Source of the DNA: Chitinophagales bacterium
Lineage (GTDB): Bacteria; Bacteroidota; Bacteroidia; Chitinophagales; LD1
DNA length: 64,000 nucleotides
Reading direction: 5' to 3'
NCBI GenBank assembly: GCA_016787045.1
Contig: JAEUVA010000037.1
Coordinates: 1 to 64,000, forward strand
Shown in pieces: positions 11,001 through 18,089 of the stretch. Position 1 is the first letter of the stretch, and each line of letters opens with the position of its first letter. Made by a program: the position numbers and the translations under genes. The notes under the pieces were generated by a model. The model saw only the letters and a program-made list of their open reading frames with translations. It was not told the DNA's origin and did not search any database.

Positions 11001-13482
11001 CACCGACAATCGCTCTGCCGCTTTTGAGTTTAGTGTAACCGATAACTACCTGCCCAATGCGTACGTTACTGCCACGCTCATTAAGCCACACAAAGAGAGC
11101 GATATGCCGCTGGTGGTGGCGCACGGTTTTCAATCGTTTAGTGTAGAGGAGAAAACACGTAAGATGAACGTGGAGATAATTGCAGAAAAACAAGTGCGCT
11201 CGCGTACACACCAAAAAGTGCGCGTAAAGGCCGCTGCCGGCAGCAAGATTACGCTGGCTGCGGTTGATGAAGGCATACTGCAAGTAACCGGTTACAAAAC
11301 GCCAGACCCTTATGCGTACTTCTACGAAAAGCGGGCATTGGAAGTAGAGCCGTATGATTTGTATCCGTTACTATTTCCGGAACTGAACGGCACCTTGAGC
11401 AGCACCGGTGGCGATGGTTTTGATTTGAGCAAGCGCACCAACCCTATGCAAAACAAGCGGGTAAAATTAGTGAGCTACTGGAGCGGCATTAGTGAGGTAG
11501 GCAGCAATGGCGAAGCAAGTTTTGAGTTTGACATACCACAATTTAGCGGTGAACTGCGGCTGATGGCCGTTGGCTATAAAGGCAGCTCTTTTGGTAACGA
11601 TGAAGCCCGAATGACCGTGGCAGACCCTATTGTGATAAGCACTGCTTTGCCACGATTCTTTTCACCGGGCGATACGGTGGTGATGGCGGTAACCGCCACC
11701 AACACTACCAATGCAAATGCGCAGGCCTCTATTCAAATTAAAACTTCGGCTACTATAAAAGTGCTGGGGCAAACGGCAGAAGCCATGAGTTTGCCAGCAG
11801 GAAAAGAAAACCGCAAAGAGTTTTTAGTAGTGGCACAACCACAAGCCGGTGTAGGTAAAGTAACCGTTTCGGTAAAAGCCATGAACGAAACTTTTGTGGA
11901 TGAAACAGACATCACTATTCGCCCGGCTGCTTCTTTACAAAAAATAACCAGTGCCGGAAGTATAGCTGCGGGAAGCGCCAAACAGTTTAACCTGTCTGAT
12001 AAGTTTATTGCCGGTAGCGAAGATTACTATTTAGTCATCACAAAAAATCCGGTGCTGAGCATTGCTGACCAAGTATATAATCTGGTCAATTATCCGTATG
12101 GCTGTACCGAACAAACAGTAAGCGCTGCTTTTCCGCAATTGTATTTTGGCGATATAGCCGACCTAATGCGTATGGATGCCGGAGTAAAAACCAATGCCAA
12201 TCAAAACGTACAAGAGGCCATTCGCAAAATAAAAATGCGGCAGTTATATAACGGTGGCCTTACGCTATGGGATGGCGAAGGCAGCGAGCACTGGTGGGCT
12301 ACGGTATATGCCGCTCACTTTTTGCTGGAAGCCAAAAAAGCGGGCTTTGATGTGGAGCAAAGTTTGCTGGATAACATCTATACTTATTTGATTGCAAAAC
12401 TCAAAAACAGAGAAACCTACACGTATTACTACAACCGCAATCAGAAAAAAGAGATTGCTGCTAAAGAGGTAGCATATTCGCTATACGTACTTGCACTGGC
12501 CGGTAAGGCGCAGGTGAGCACTATGAATTACTACAAGCAAAACGCGCAGCTTTTAGCTTTAGATAGCCGTTATTTGTTAAGTGCCGCCTATGCTATAGCC
12601 GGTGATAAAGCCAAGTTTAACGAGATGCTCCCCTCCTCTTTTGCCGGTGAAGCAGCCGACCGCGAAACCGGTGGCGGCTTTAGCAGTGCTGTGCGCGATG
12701 AGGCCATTGCCCTTAACGCATTGCTGGAGGTAGATGCCAAACATCCGCAGGCGGCAGTAATGGCTAAGCATGTGGCCGAAGAATTGAAAAAAGACGTATG
12801 GTACAGCACACAAGAGCGCGCCTTTGGGTTTTTGGCGCTCGGCAAAATGGCTCGTTTGGCTGCGCAGAGTAATGTAAGTGCTACGGTAAAAGTGAATGGA
12901 AAAACCATTGCCACTAATGATGGTAGTTTGCTCAAACTTTCTTCTAAACAATTAGGGGGTAGTAAGGTAGAGGTAAGTACCAGCGGCAGTGGTCAGTTGT
13001 ATTATTTCTGGCAGGCAGAGGGCATTCCGCTAAATGGGCAAGTGAAAGAGGAGGATAGTTACCTAAAGGTGAGAAAACGTTTTTACGACCGCAAAGGCAA
13101 CTTGATTAGCGGTACCAATTTCAAACAAAACGATTTGATTATTGTGGGTATTACATTAGAAAGTTCGTATAACCGTAAAATTGAAAATGTGGTGATTACC
13201 GACTTGCTGCCTGCGGGCTTTGAAATTGAAAACCCGCGCACTACCCAAATACCGGGCATGGACTGGATTAAGAATGAAAGCAGCTACCAGTACTTAGATG
13301 TGCGCGATGATCGCATCAATATTTTTACAGAAGCCAACAACTACACGAAGTATTACTACTATGCGGTACGTGCCGTATCACCGGGTACTTATACCATGGG
13401 GCCGGTAATGGCCGATGCAATGTACAATGGCGAGTACCACTCGTATAATGGTGCGGGTGTGGTAAGGGTGAGCGGGCGGTAG
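8065..13482 (+). CDS. Alpha-2-macroglobulin family lipoprotein with thioester motif (1805 aa)
   Basis: Bacterial alpha-2-macroglobulins are periplasm-facing lipoproteins thought to trap invading proteases through a bait region and an internal thioester. The lipobox LAGC gives Cys20. A string of macroglobulin (MG) beta-sandwich domains follows, then a bait/ANA-type segment around residues 1110-1190 with the conserved GEASFEFDIPQFSGELRLM. The thioester motif CTEQ is intact in YPYGCTEQTVSAAFP (Cys1347, Gln1350), followed by the alpha/alpha toroid (NGGLTLWDGEGSEHWWATVYAAHFL). An acidic Tyr/Gly-rich insert (DEEYYEEDYYGGDYYGGG) lies at about residues 394-411. The usual neighbour pbpC (penicillin-binding protein 1C) is absent. 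Close in length to E. coli YfhM-type proteins plus some extra N-terminal domains. Confidence 0.93.
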   Translation: MRNTPLAAAVLLLTLWLAGCNSKNKVNLLDTTAVNEVPTLGNFSFTFDKNLMPDSLLNYWDSTAYVEFTPPIRGRFRWENTNELIFSPEFELSPATEYSATITKNILRYNTKLSLGDCAVQNFHTALLRLDQTSVYWNVNDGNLTNAFPQVDLYFNYKVSPEKLRSVLQLTLGGSKVNYNLLTTTADSKISVAISGVKIEDKDLPLKVTIAKGLVPEQGNMGTSEEIAANAVLVSPYNLSISNTEAEHDGSRGTVKVYCSQSPVENGLAGFISISPTIKFNTTVTAEGFTITSEDFEVSKTYSLTVKQGLRGKLGGTLQNEYNGGISFGKLQPTVQFTNNKAVYLGSKGAKNIEAQITSVPKVRVIISKIYENNLLHSSRYGYSPDGIYDNAGDEEYYEEDYYGGDYYGGGESKLGDVILDKVYDTKNLPRNGSNRLFKFDFEDKLKDLKGIYHIRIQSTTQYWLSDSRYISLSDIGLIARQSEDKVYVFANSISTAEPLSNVTINLIGLNNQQTGSAKTNSSGVAEIDVKKMAYNGFRGAMITARDGNDFNYMPFSSTHVNTSRFETGGKRSNSTNLDCFIYGERELYRPGEKVNLSVVIRDWKWKNPGDLPLKMKLLLPNGKELKTIKKAVNEEGSAEAQFDLSPAAVTGTYSFQVFTGNDVLLNSKNILVEEFMPDRIKVTTTADKQDLKPGDAVNFSIQAQNYFGPPAANRNYQLEIQLANKSFYPEKYYKYNFNLVGKTSYFENIVREGKTDEQGNAQESYTVPTEYTNSGIIRATFFTTVFDETGRPVNRNNSIDIVTQDVFYGIGSSGDYWLPLNRNATFPLIAVDKNGKALNNQLAHVQVVKRDYRTVLSRYGEYFRYESQRDYKTLIDQTLTVSGENTVFNFMPRSSGSYEIRISKPGVNTYAVYSFYSYGGYGSSGNFEVDNEGNIDMEFDKKAYQTGDKAKVLFKTPFDGKLLVTIETNKVLEHKYITTDNRSAAFEFSVTDNYLPNAYVTATLIKPHKESDMPLVVAHGFQSFSVEEKTRKMNVEIIAEKQVRSRTHQKVRVKAAAGSKITLAAVDEGILQVTGYKTPDPYAYFYEKRALEVEPYDLYPLLFPELNGTLSSTGGDGFDLSKRTNPMQNKRVKLVSYWSGISEVGSNGEASFEFDIPQFSGELRLMAVGYKGSSFGNDEARMTVADPIVISTALPRFFSPGDTVVMAVTATNTTNANAQASIQIKTSATIKVLGQTAEAMSLPAGKENRKEFLVVAQPQAGVGKVTVSVKAMNETFVDETDITIRPAASLQKITSAGSIAAGSAKQFNLSDKFIAGSEDYYLVITKNPVLSIADQVYNLVNYPYGCTEQTVSAAFPQLYFGDIADLMRMDAGVKTNANQNVQEAIRKIKMRQLYNGGLTLWDGEGSEHWWATVYAAHFLLEAKKAGFDVEQSLLDNIYTYLIAKLKNRETYTYYYNRNQKKEIAAKEVAYSLYVLALAGKAQVSTMNYYKQNAQLLALDSRYLLSAAYAIAGDKAKFNEMLPSSFAGEAADRETGGGFSSAVRDEAIALNALLEVDAKHPQAAVMAKHVAEELKKDVWYSTQERAFGFLALGKMARLAAQSNVSATVKVNGKTIATNDGSLLKLSSKQLGGSKVEVSTSGSGQLYYFWQAEGIPLNGQVKEEDSYLKVRKRFYDRKGNLISGTNFKQNDLIIVGITLESSYNRKIENVVITDLLPAGFEIENPRTTQIPGMDWIKNESSYQYLDVRDDRINIFTEANNYTKYYYYAVRAVSPGTYTMGPVMADAMYNGEYHSYNGAGVVRVSGR

Positions 13483-13504
13483 GTAGTTCTAATCATTTTG
13501 CGTG

Positions 13505-13563
13505 GCGCGTACGGGCGACCGCAATTGTTACCATGCGCTCTTTAATACGCGGTTGGGCGAGCG
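13505..13563 (+). repeat. Degenerate copy of the REP-like palindromic element
   Basis: The segment contains GGGCGACCGC, then ATGCGCTCTTTA, then GCGGTTGGGCGAGCG. Bases 13543-13563 match the reverse complement of the right arm of the complete element at 13752-13802 with one difference in 21. The left part resembles the reverse complement of the element at 15448-15496. The outer stem no longer pairs, although the inner CGACCGC/GCGGTTG arms do with one G-T pair. Confidence 0.55.
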
Positions 13564-13688
13564 ATGTAAACAAGTGTAGAGCGGTTAAATACTGCGATAA
13601 AGACTACAGCAAGTCAGACATTGACCAAGAAATAGAAGATGCCGAAGACAACGGCTACGACTGTACCCGTGGCTCCATGGCCCTGTAA
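13533..13688 (+). CDS. Possible small ORF or gene remnant (51 aa)
   Basis: An ATG-started frame of 51 codons ends with TAA at 13686-13688, just before a terminator hairpin. Its first dozen codons lie inside the degenerate palindromic element, so that start is doubtful. The rest encodes a short acidic, cysteine-containing segment (KCRAVKYCDKDYSKSD, then IDQEIEDAEDNGYDCTRG). The frame is also open upstream back into the end of the alpha-2-macroglobulin gene. No family recognised. It may be the tail of a decayed gene into which the repeat moved, a real small protein, or chance. Confidence 0.2.
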   Translation: MRSLIRGWASDVNKCRAVKYCDKDYSKSDIDQEIEDAEDNGYDCTRGSMAL

Positions 13689-13708
13689 CCACCACCTACA
13701 CCACTGCC

Positions 13709-13740
13709 AACCACCCTTAAACAAAGGGTGGTTTTTTATT
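13709..13740 (+). terminator. Rho-independent terminator
   Basis: Perfect 10-bp stem AACCACCCTT / AAGGGTGGTT with a 5-nt loop, followed by TTTTATTTT. It closes the alpha-2-macroglobulin transcription unit or the small frame at 13533-13688, and insulates the downstream carboxyltransferase gene. Confidence 0.85.
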
Positions 13741-13751
13741 TTATAGCCACA

Positions 13752-13802
13752 GCGCGGTTGGGCAACCGCGTAGTGCTGTTAGTAGCGCTCGCCCAACCGC
13801 GC
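13752..13802 (+). repeat. REP-like palindromic element, copy A
   Basis: A 12-bp perfect outer stem (GCGCGGTTGGGC at 13752-13763 with GCCCAACCGCGC at 13791-13802) encloses a 27-nt interior that can form a second hairpin (AGTGCT/AGCGCT). The left arm can also fold on itself (GCGGTT/AACCGC). The layout closely parallels copy B at 15448-15496: CGCGGT-two bases-GGCAACCGC, spacer, CGCC-two bases-ACCGCG. Compensating changes (TT/AA in A, CT/AG in B) preserve the stem, which points to selection on or shared origin of the structure. Confidence 0.8.
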
Positions 13803-13872
13803 ATTACAAACAGACCAAACTCCGCTACCAAACTTTCAACTTTCCTTGTATTGTTGCAACCCAAACCCGGCT

Positions 13873-15414
13873 ATGGAAAAACAACTCAACACACTACACC
13901 AAAAACAACAGCAAGCCCTACTCGGTGGCGGGCAAAAACGCATAGACGACCAACACAAAAAAGGCAAACTCACCGCCCGCGAGCGCATAGACCTGCTTGT
14001 AGATGCCGGCTCATTTGAAGAAATAGGCATGCTCGTAGAGCACCGCGGCCGCGATTTTGGTTTAGACAAAGAAATATACCCCGGTGATGGCGTAGTAACC
14101 GGTTACGCAACCGTTAACGGCAGAGTAGTGTACCTCTTCTCGCAAGATTTTACCGTATTTGGCGGCTCACTCTCCGAAACCCATGCCGAAAAAATTTGCA
14201 AAATCATGGACCTCGCCCTCAAAAACGGAGCACCCGTTATTGGGTTAAATGATTCGGGCGGTGCGCGCATACAAGAGGGCGTAGTATCCTTAGGCGGCTA
14301 TGCCGATATTTTTTACCGCAATACCATAGCCAGTGGCGTAGTGCCACAAATATCAGCCATATTAGGCCCCTGTGCCGGTGGTGCCGTGTACTCCCCAGCC
14401 ATTACCGATTTTATTATGATGGTAGAGCAAACCAGCTACATGTTTGTAACCGGCCCCAACGTAGTAAAAACCGTTACCCACGAAGATGTAACCAGCGAAG
14501 AACTGGGCGGTGCACAAGCACACGCTTCCAAAAGCGGAGTTACACACTTCACCTTTGCCAACGAAGTAGAATGTATCAATAACATCAAAAAACTGCTCCG
14601 CTACATTCCTCAAAACTGCGATGAGCAAGCGCCCTTGTACAACTACGAACCCGGAAATGAAATACGCGAGAAGCTAAACACCATCATCCCCGCCAACCCC
14701 AATCAACCGTACGACATCCGCGAAATCATTAACGAAATTGCAGACGAAGCCAGCTTTTTTGAAGTACATAAAGACTATGCCGAAAACATAGTAGTTGGCT
14801 TTGCCCTTATTGGTGGCCGCAGCGTAGGCATAGTAGCCAACCAACCCGCAGTACTTGCCGGAGTGTTAGACATCAACTCCTCTAAAAAAGGCGCCCGCTT
14901 TGTTCGCTTTTGCGATTGCTTCAACATACCGCTGCTTACACTGGTAGATGTACCCGGCTTTTTACCCGGTACCGACCAAGAGTGGCACGGCATTATTACC
15001 AACGGAGCAAAATTACTTTACGCATTTAGCGAGGCCACTGTACCCAAACTAACCGTGATTGTACGCAAAGCTTATGGTGGCGCTTACGATGTAATGAACA
15101 GCAAACACATAGGTGCCGATATGAACTACGCCTGGCCCAATGCAGAAATTGCCGTGGTAGGGGCCAAAGGAGCTGCCGAAATTATTTTCCGCAAAGAAAT
15201 TGCCGCTGCCCAAAACCCCGAAGCCAAACTCAAAGAAGTGATGGATAACTATGCCGAAAACTTTGCCCACCCGTACAAAGCAGCCGCCCGCGGATTTGTG
15301 GATGAAGTAATAGAGCCGGCACAAACCCGCGCCAAACTCATTCGCGCATTTGCCATGACCGAAAACAAAGCCGTGAAACTACCCCGCAAAAAACACGGTA
15401 ACATACCGCTGTAA
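13873..15414 (+). CDS. Acyl-CoA carboxylase carboxyltransferase (beta) subunit, PccB/MmdA type
   Basis: Transfers the carboxyl group from carboxybiotin to an acyl-CoA (propionyl-CoA or similar), or runs in reverse in a methylmalonyl-CoA decarboxylase. The 513-residue protein has the two crotonase-like halves: the first with [12 protein letters not shown] at about residues 126-137 and [12 protein letters not shown], the second with [14 protein letters not shown] and the [11 protein letters not shown] oxyanion block at about residue 398. I choose ATG 13873 ([14 protein letters not shown]) over an in-frame ATG at 13846, because family members start this way and the extra nine residues are atypical. 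Biotin carboxylase and biotin carrier genes are not adjacent. Substrate cannot be settled from sequence alone. Palindromic elements flank it on both sides. Confidence 0.93.
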   Translation: MEKQLNTLHQKQQQALLGGGQKRIDDQHKKGKLTARERIDLLVDAGSFEEIGMLVEHRGRDFGLDKEIYPGDGVVTGYATVNGRVVYLFSQDFTVFGGSLSETHAEKICKIMDLALKNGAPVIGLNDSGGARIQEGVVSLGGYADIFYRNTIASGVVPQISAILGPCAGGAVYSPAITDFIMMVEQTSYMFVTGPNVVKTVTHEDVTSEELGGAQAHASKSGVTHFTFANEVECINNIKKLLRYIPQNCDEQAPLYNYEPGNEIREKLNTIIPANPNQPYDIREIINEIADEASFFEVHKDYAENIVVGFALIGGRSVGIVANQPAVLAGVLDINSSKKGARFVRFCDCFNIPLLTLVDVPGFLPGTDQEWHGIITNGAKLLYAFSEATVPKLTVIVRKAYGGAYDVMNSKHIGADMNYAWPNAEIAVVGAKGAAEIIFRKEIAAAQNPEAKLKEVMDNYAENFAHPYKAAARGFVDEVIEPAQTRAKLIRAFAMTENKAVKLPRKKHGNIPL

Positions 15415-15447
15415 ACAATTTCTTCAGGTACCCTTGCCTGCACTACA

Positions 15448-15496
15448 CGCGGTCTGGCAACCGCTAAAAGCAGCGCATAGCGGTCGCCAGACCGCG
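15448..15496 (+). repeat. REP-like palindromic element, copy B
   Basis: A near-perfect 49-nt hairpin: 11-bp outer stem CGCGGTCTGGC (15448-15458) with GCCAGACCGCG (15486-15496), one A/C mismatch, a 7-bp inner stem ACCGCTA/TAGCGGT and an 11-nt loop. It sits between two convergent genes (stops at 15414 and 15520), so it may also act as a transcription terminator or transcript-end stabiliser. Same architecture as copy A. Confidence 0.85.
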
Positions 15497-15519
15497 CTCT
15501 TAAAAGCCACCAAAAAAAA

Positions 15520-16152
15520 TCAGCTTAAGAACTGTTGCAGCGTATCGGGCTGTATAATATGCCCCCCTTCAAACTCAGTAACTTTAAACTGTAGCGAAGA
15601 ATAGTGTACCTGTGCATCGCGCATCAGTTGCACCGGAAAAAACTCATCGGCAGTACCGTATATAAAATGGTTCTCTGTTTTTCGTAATCCGGAACTAGCA
15701 GATAAAGGAACCAACTCCGGAGCTACTTCACCGGCATATACTATCACCCTATCTATTCGTTTACTTGTAGCATGCGCCCATCGCGTAGCGGTGCTTGCCC
15801 CCTGCGAAAAACCAAGTACCGTTATTTTCAAATCTGCTCTTGCACCTACAACAGCATCATACAAATCATCTAAGTATGCTATATAATCAGCTATCTCATT
15901 CAACCTATCCTCCTTTGTCATCCAAGTAGCACCTACCTGCCCATGGCTGCCCTTCAAATAAAAACGATTGAGTGCTTCGGGCGCTACAAAAACACGCTCG
16001 CTTGAAAAAGCAAATTCAAAATTTTGAATAAACAATGCTGCCTGCTGCCCAAAACCATGTATCACCAACCACACTTGTTTGGTCTGTGCAGTAATCACAT
16101 TACTGCTATAATATCGGGCAGTTCGTTGTACTTTCAGGTGGTGTTCTGTCAT
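15520..16152 (-). CDS. Alpha/beta hydrolase (carboxylesterase/phospholipase-like)
   Basis: A 210-residue cytoplasmic alpha/beta hydrolase. The nucleophile is Ser116 in the elbow GFSQG, with Asp169 (GTADEFFP) and His198 (EGGHII) completing the triad; LVIHGFGQQ at residues 29-37 supplies the oxyanion-hole region. Size and motif order match the small carboxylesterase/acyl-protein-thioesterase group. No signal peptide. The start codon shares its A with the TAA stop of the upstream DUF4105 gene (TAATG), so translation is probably coupled. Natural substrate unknown; an acyl ester is likely given the fold and an envelope-lipid neighbour. Confidence 0.88.
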   Translation of the reverse strand: MTEHHLKVQRTARYYSSNVITAQTKQVWLVIHGFGQQAALFIQNFEFAFSSERVFVAPEALNRFYLKGSHGQVGATWMTKEDRLNEIADYIAYLDDLYDAVVGARADLKITVLGFSQGASTATRWAHATSKRIDRVIVYAGEVAPELVPLSASSGLRKTENHFIYGTADEFFPVQLMRDAQVHYSSLQFKVTEFEGGHIIQPDTLQQFLS

Positions 16153-17351
16153 TAATGAGAAGTTTGTTTAAGCCGTACAATAATTTTTAATGCCCTGTTG
16201 GCAATCAACAACAACAGTGGAATAACTGCTACATTATAGGGTTGCGGGTTCCACTTCCAACCGAGCAGCAGTAGCAACATAGCGGCTAATGTGAGCATCA
16301 TGTATATGCTGAGCCAACTTGGTTTGTTGCTACGCATCATCAAAAGCGCCACTACCAAATGTGTAGGCATCAGCCACAACACATTCAAATTTTTGGGCAC
16401 CGAATAATGGGTAGTAAATGCCCACAAACTCAAAAAGAAAACGCCTAAAAAACCGTACACAAAAAACACACCCACATCAAACCACCAGAGGTGCGTGTTT
16501 TTGAATCTTTCCCACAAACCAATTAAAACACCTATCACAAACAAACCGAATGTAAAAACCATGGGGGTAAAAGCCGATGAATCAATTTTTACTTCGGGCA
16601 AATCAACCAATACATTGGTACTGCTTACCAAAGCAGTACTATCTACTTTTGCATAAGCAAATAGGGTACTCAACCTATCGGGCAAAAAAGTTTGATTGCG
16701 GGGTGTAGCGGGTACCTCACAAGGCAGCCCTAAAATCAAATCGAAACCAAAGGCCACCCATGGTCGGGCATCCACATACTGATGCAAGGTTTGGCGCATG
16801 GTAAAATCATTCTTTAGTACTTCTTCGTTGTACTGCAAACGGTTAACCAACACTTTCTCAAAAACATCGCGGGGGCGTGTAGCGCAGTTATCCCAAAAAA
16901 AATCGTAGTAATACTTGGCATTTTCGGGCTTCACATTTTCAGCCAGCAGATCAAATACTTTTTGCCGGTCTTCTAACGATAGGTGAACTATCTGCTCCAC
17001 TACTCTCCTCTTTTCGTAGTTCTCATACTGCCACATAAAATCCGGAAACAAATCGTATGTAACCCCATACAGCATTTTACCTTTCACAAAATTGATGTAA
17101 AAGCCATCTTGCGTATCGTCAAAAGTACCGTAGTTAAACACTACGTCTAAACCCTTAGCACTATCTTTTACCCGAATACCCGTATGGCCAAAAGCAGAAT
17201 AAAGCGGCTCACCGGGGCTTACCGTAAGCAAAGAAACTACCGATGAATCGGTCAGCGGCATGGCTGCATGGGTAAAAACTATGGCAAGTGCCGCCACTAA
17301 AAACAAACTGTATCTGCAAAAAGAAACATTATCAACTAAAGAAAAGCGCAT
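16152..17351 (-). CDS. DUF4105 membrane protein (possible lipoprotein N-acyltransferase)
   Basis: The N-terminus is an export signal or anchor (residues 13-30). The next about 160 residues form the DUF4105 domain, with the conserved His56 in YSAFGHTGIRV and Cys156 in FFWDNCATRPRDV, a His/Cys pair suggestive of an NlpC/P60-like catalytic centre facing the periplasm. The C-terminal third carries about five membrane segments (roughly residues 260-390). I recall that DUF4105-type proteins have been reported as lipoprotein N-acyltransferases in Bacteroides; I am not certain of that and treat it as a lead. Start and stop are both coupled: TGATG with the upstream AlgH/YqgE gene, TAATG with the downstream hydrolase. 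Confidence 0.85.
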   Translation of the reverse strand: MRFSLVDNVSFCRYSLFLVAALAIVFTHAAMPLTDSSVVSLLTVSPGEPLYSAFGHTGIRVKDSAKGLDVVFNYGTFDDTQDGFYINFVKGKMLYGVTYDLFPDFMWQYENYEKRRVVEQIVHLSLEDRQKVFDLLAENVKPENAKYYYDFFWDNCATRPRDVFEKVLVNRLQYNEEVLKNDFTMRQTLHQYVDARPWVAFGFDLILGLPCEVPATPRNQTFLPDRLSTLFAYAKVDSTALVSSTNVLVDLPEVKIDSSAFTPMVFTFGLFVIGVLIGLWERFKNTHLWWFDVGVFFVYGFLGVFFLSLWAFTTHYSVPKNLNVLWLMPTHLVVALLMMRSNKPSWLSIYMMLTLAAMLLLLLGWKWNPQPYNVAVIPLLLLIANRALKIIVRLKQTSH

Positions 17352-17944
17352 CAGTTAAGTGTGGGATTTTCGGGATAGCCGGCCATGGTTTGATACACAC
17401 CACCCATGCCTTGCATTACACTTTTCCACAAGGTATTTATATCCGATTGAAAAATGTGCTGGTACGTAGCTCTTGAAATTATCCAAGAGTTATCTTTTAA
17501 CTCATCTTGCAACTGACCGTAAGACCAGCCGGAATAGCCCAGGTAAAAACGCACGTCTCCTTCTTTCACTTTACCCGCATTCATTAAAGAGCGCATCTGT
17601 TCAAAATTGCCCCCCCAATACAAATGCTCGTTAAGTTTTACAGTGCCTTCTATTTCATCGCCAAGCGAATGGATAAACTGCAATGTATCGGTACCCACAG
17701 GGCCACCCAAATAAATTTTTGATTTAAATGGCGGAAAGCCCTCCACCACATCATTGAGACGTAGGTTGATAGGTTTGTTAAGTATCAATCCTACTACTCC
17801 TTCTTCTTCATGATAACTACAAACCAGCACCACTGTACGCCTGAAATTTTCATCAAACATAAATGGTTCGGCAAGCAATAAAGTACCGGCTTGCACCTTC
17901 TTCGCTTTTTCAAACTCGTAACTCCACATATTGCGTATGTACAT
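17351..17944 (-). CDS. YqgE/AlgH family protein (UPF0301)
   Basis: A 197-residue member of the YqgE/AlgH family, which is widespread but biochemically undefined. Typical blocks are AGTLLLAEPFMFDENFRRTVVL near the N-terminus, VGLILNKP, YLGGPVGTD, and RFYLGYSGWSYGQLQDELKDNSW. No signal peptide or membrane segment. ATG at 17944 is used; MWSYEFEKAKK five codons later is an equally good start and nearer to the family's usual N-terminus. First gene of a three-gene operon coupled by stop/start overlaps to the DUF4105 protein and the hydrolase. Confidence 0.93.
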   Translation of the reverse strand: MYIRNMWSYEFEKAKKVQAGTLLLAEPFMFDENFRRTVVLVCSYHEEEGVVGLILNKPINLRLNDVVEGFPPFKSKIYLGGPVGTDTLQFIHSLGDEIEGTVKLNEHLYWGGNFEQMRSLMNAGKVKEGDVRFYLGYSGWSYGQLQDELKDNSWIISRATYQHIFQSDINTLWKSVMQGMGGVYQTMAGYPENPTLN

Positions 17945-18089
17945 TATCTATTGCGATTTTAGAGAAATCATAATCGGTTGCAAAGCAATAGCTATAAACT
18001 TATACACGTTCATTACACATCTACGGCAACAGATGCAGCACGGTTCAAACTTTATTAGCAGATTTGCAGCCCTTTTAAAAAGATAACAC

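Noticed and set aside
9322..12951. Several open frames antisense to the alpha-2-macroglobulin gene, up to 140 codons
   Set aside because: They mirror the codon bias of a long GC-moderate coding sequence, lack plausible starts and protein features, and one would need translation across the thioester-domain gene on the other strand.
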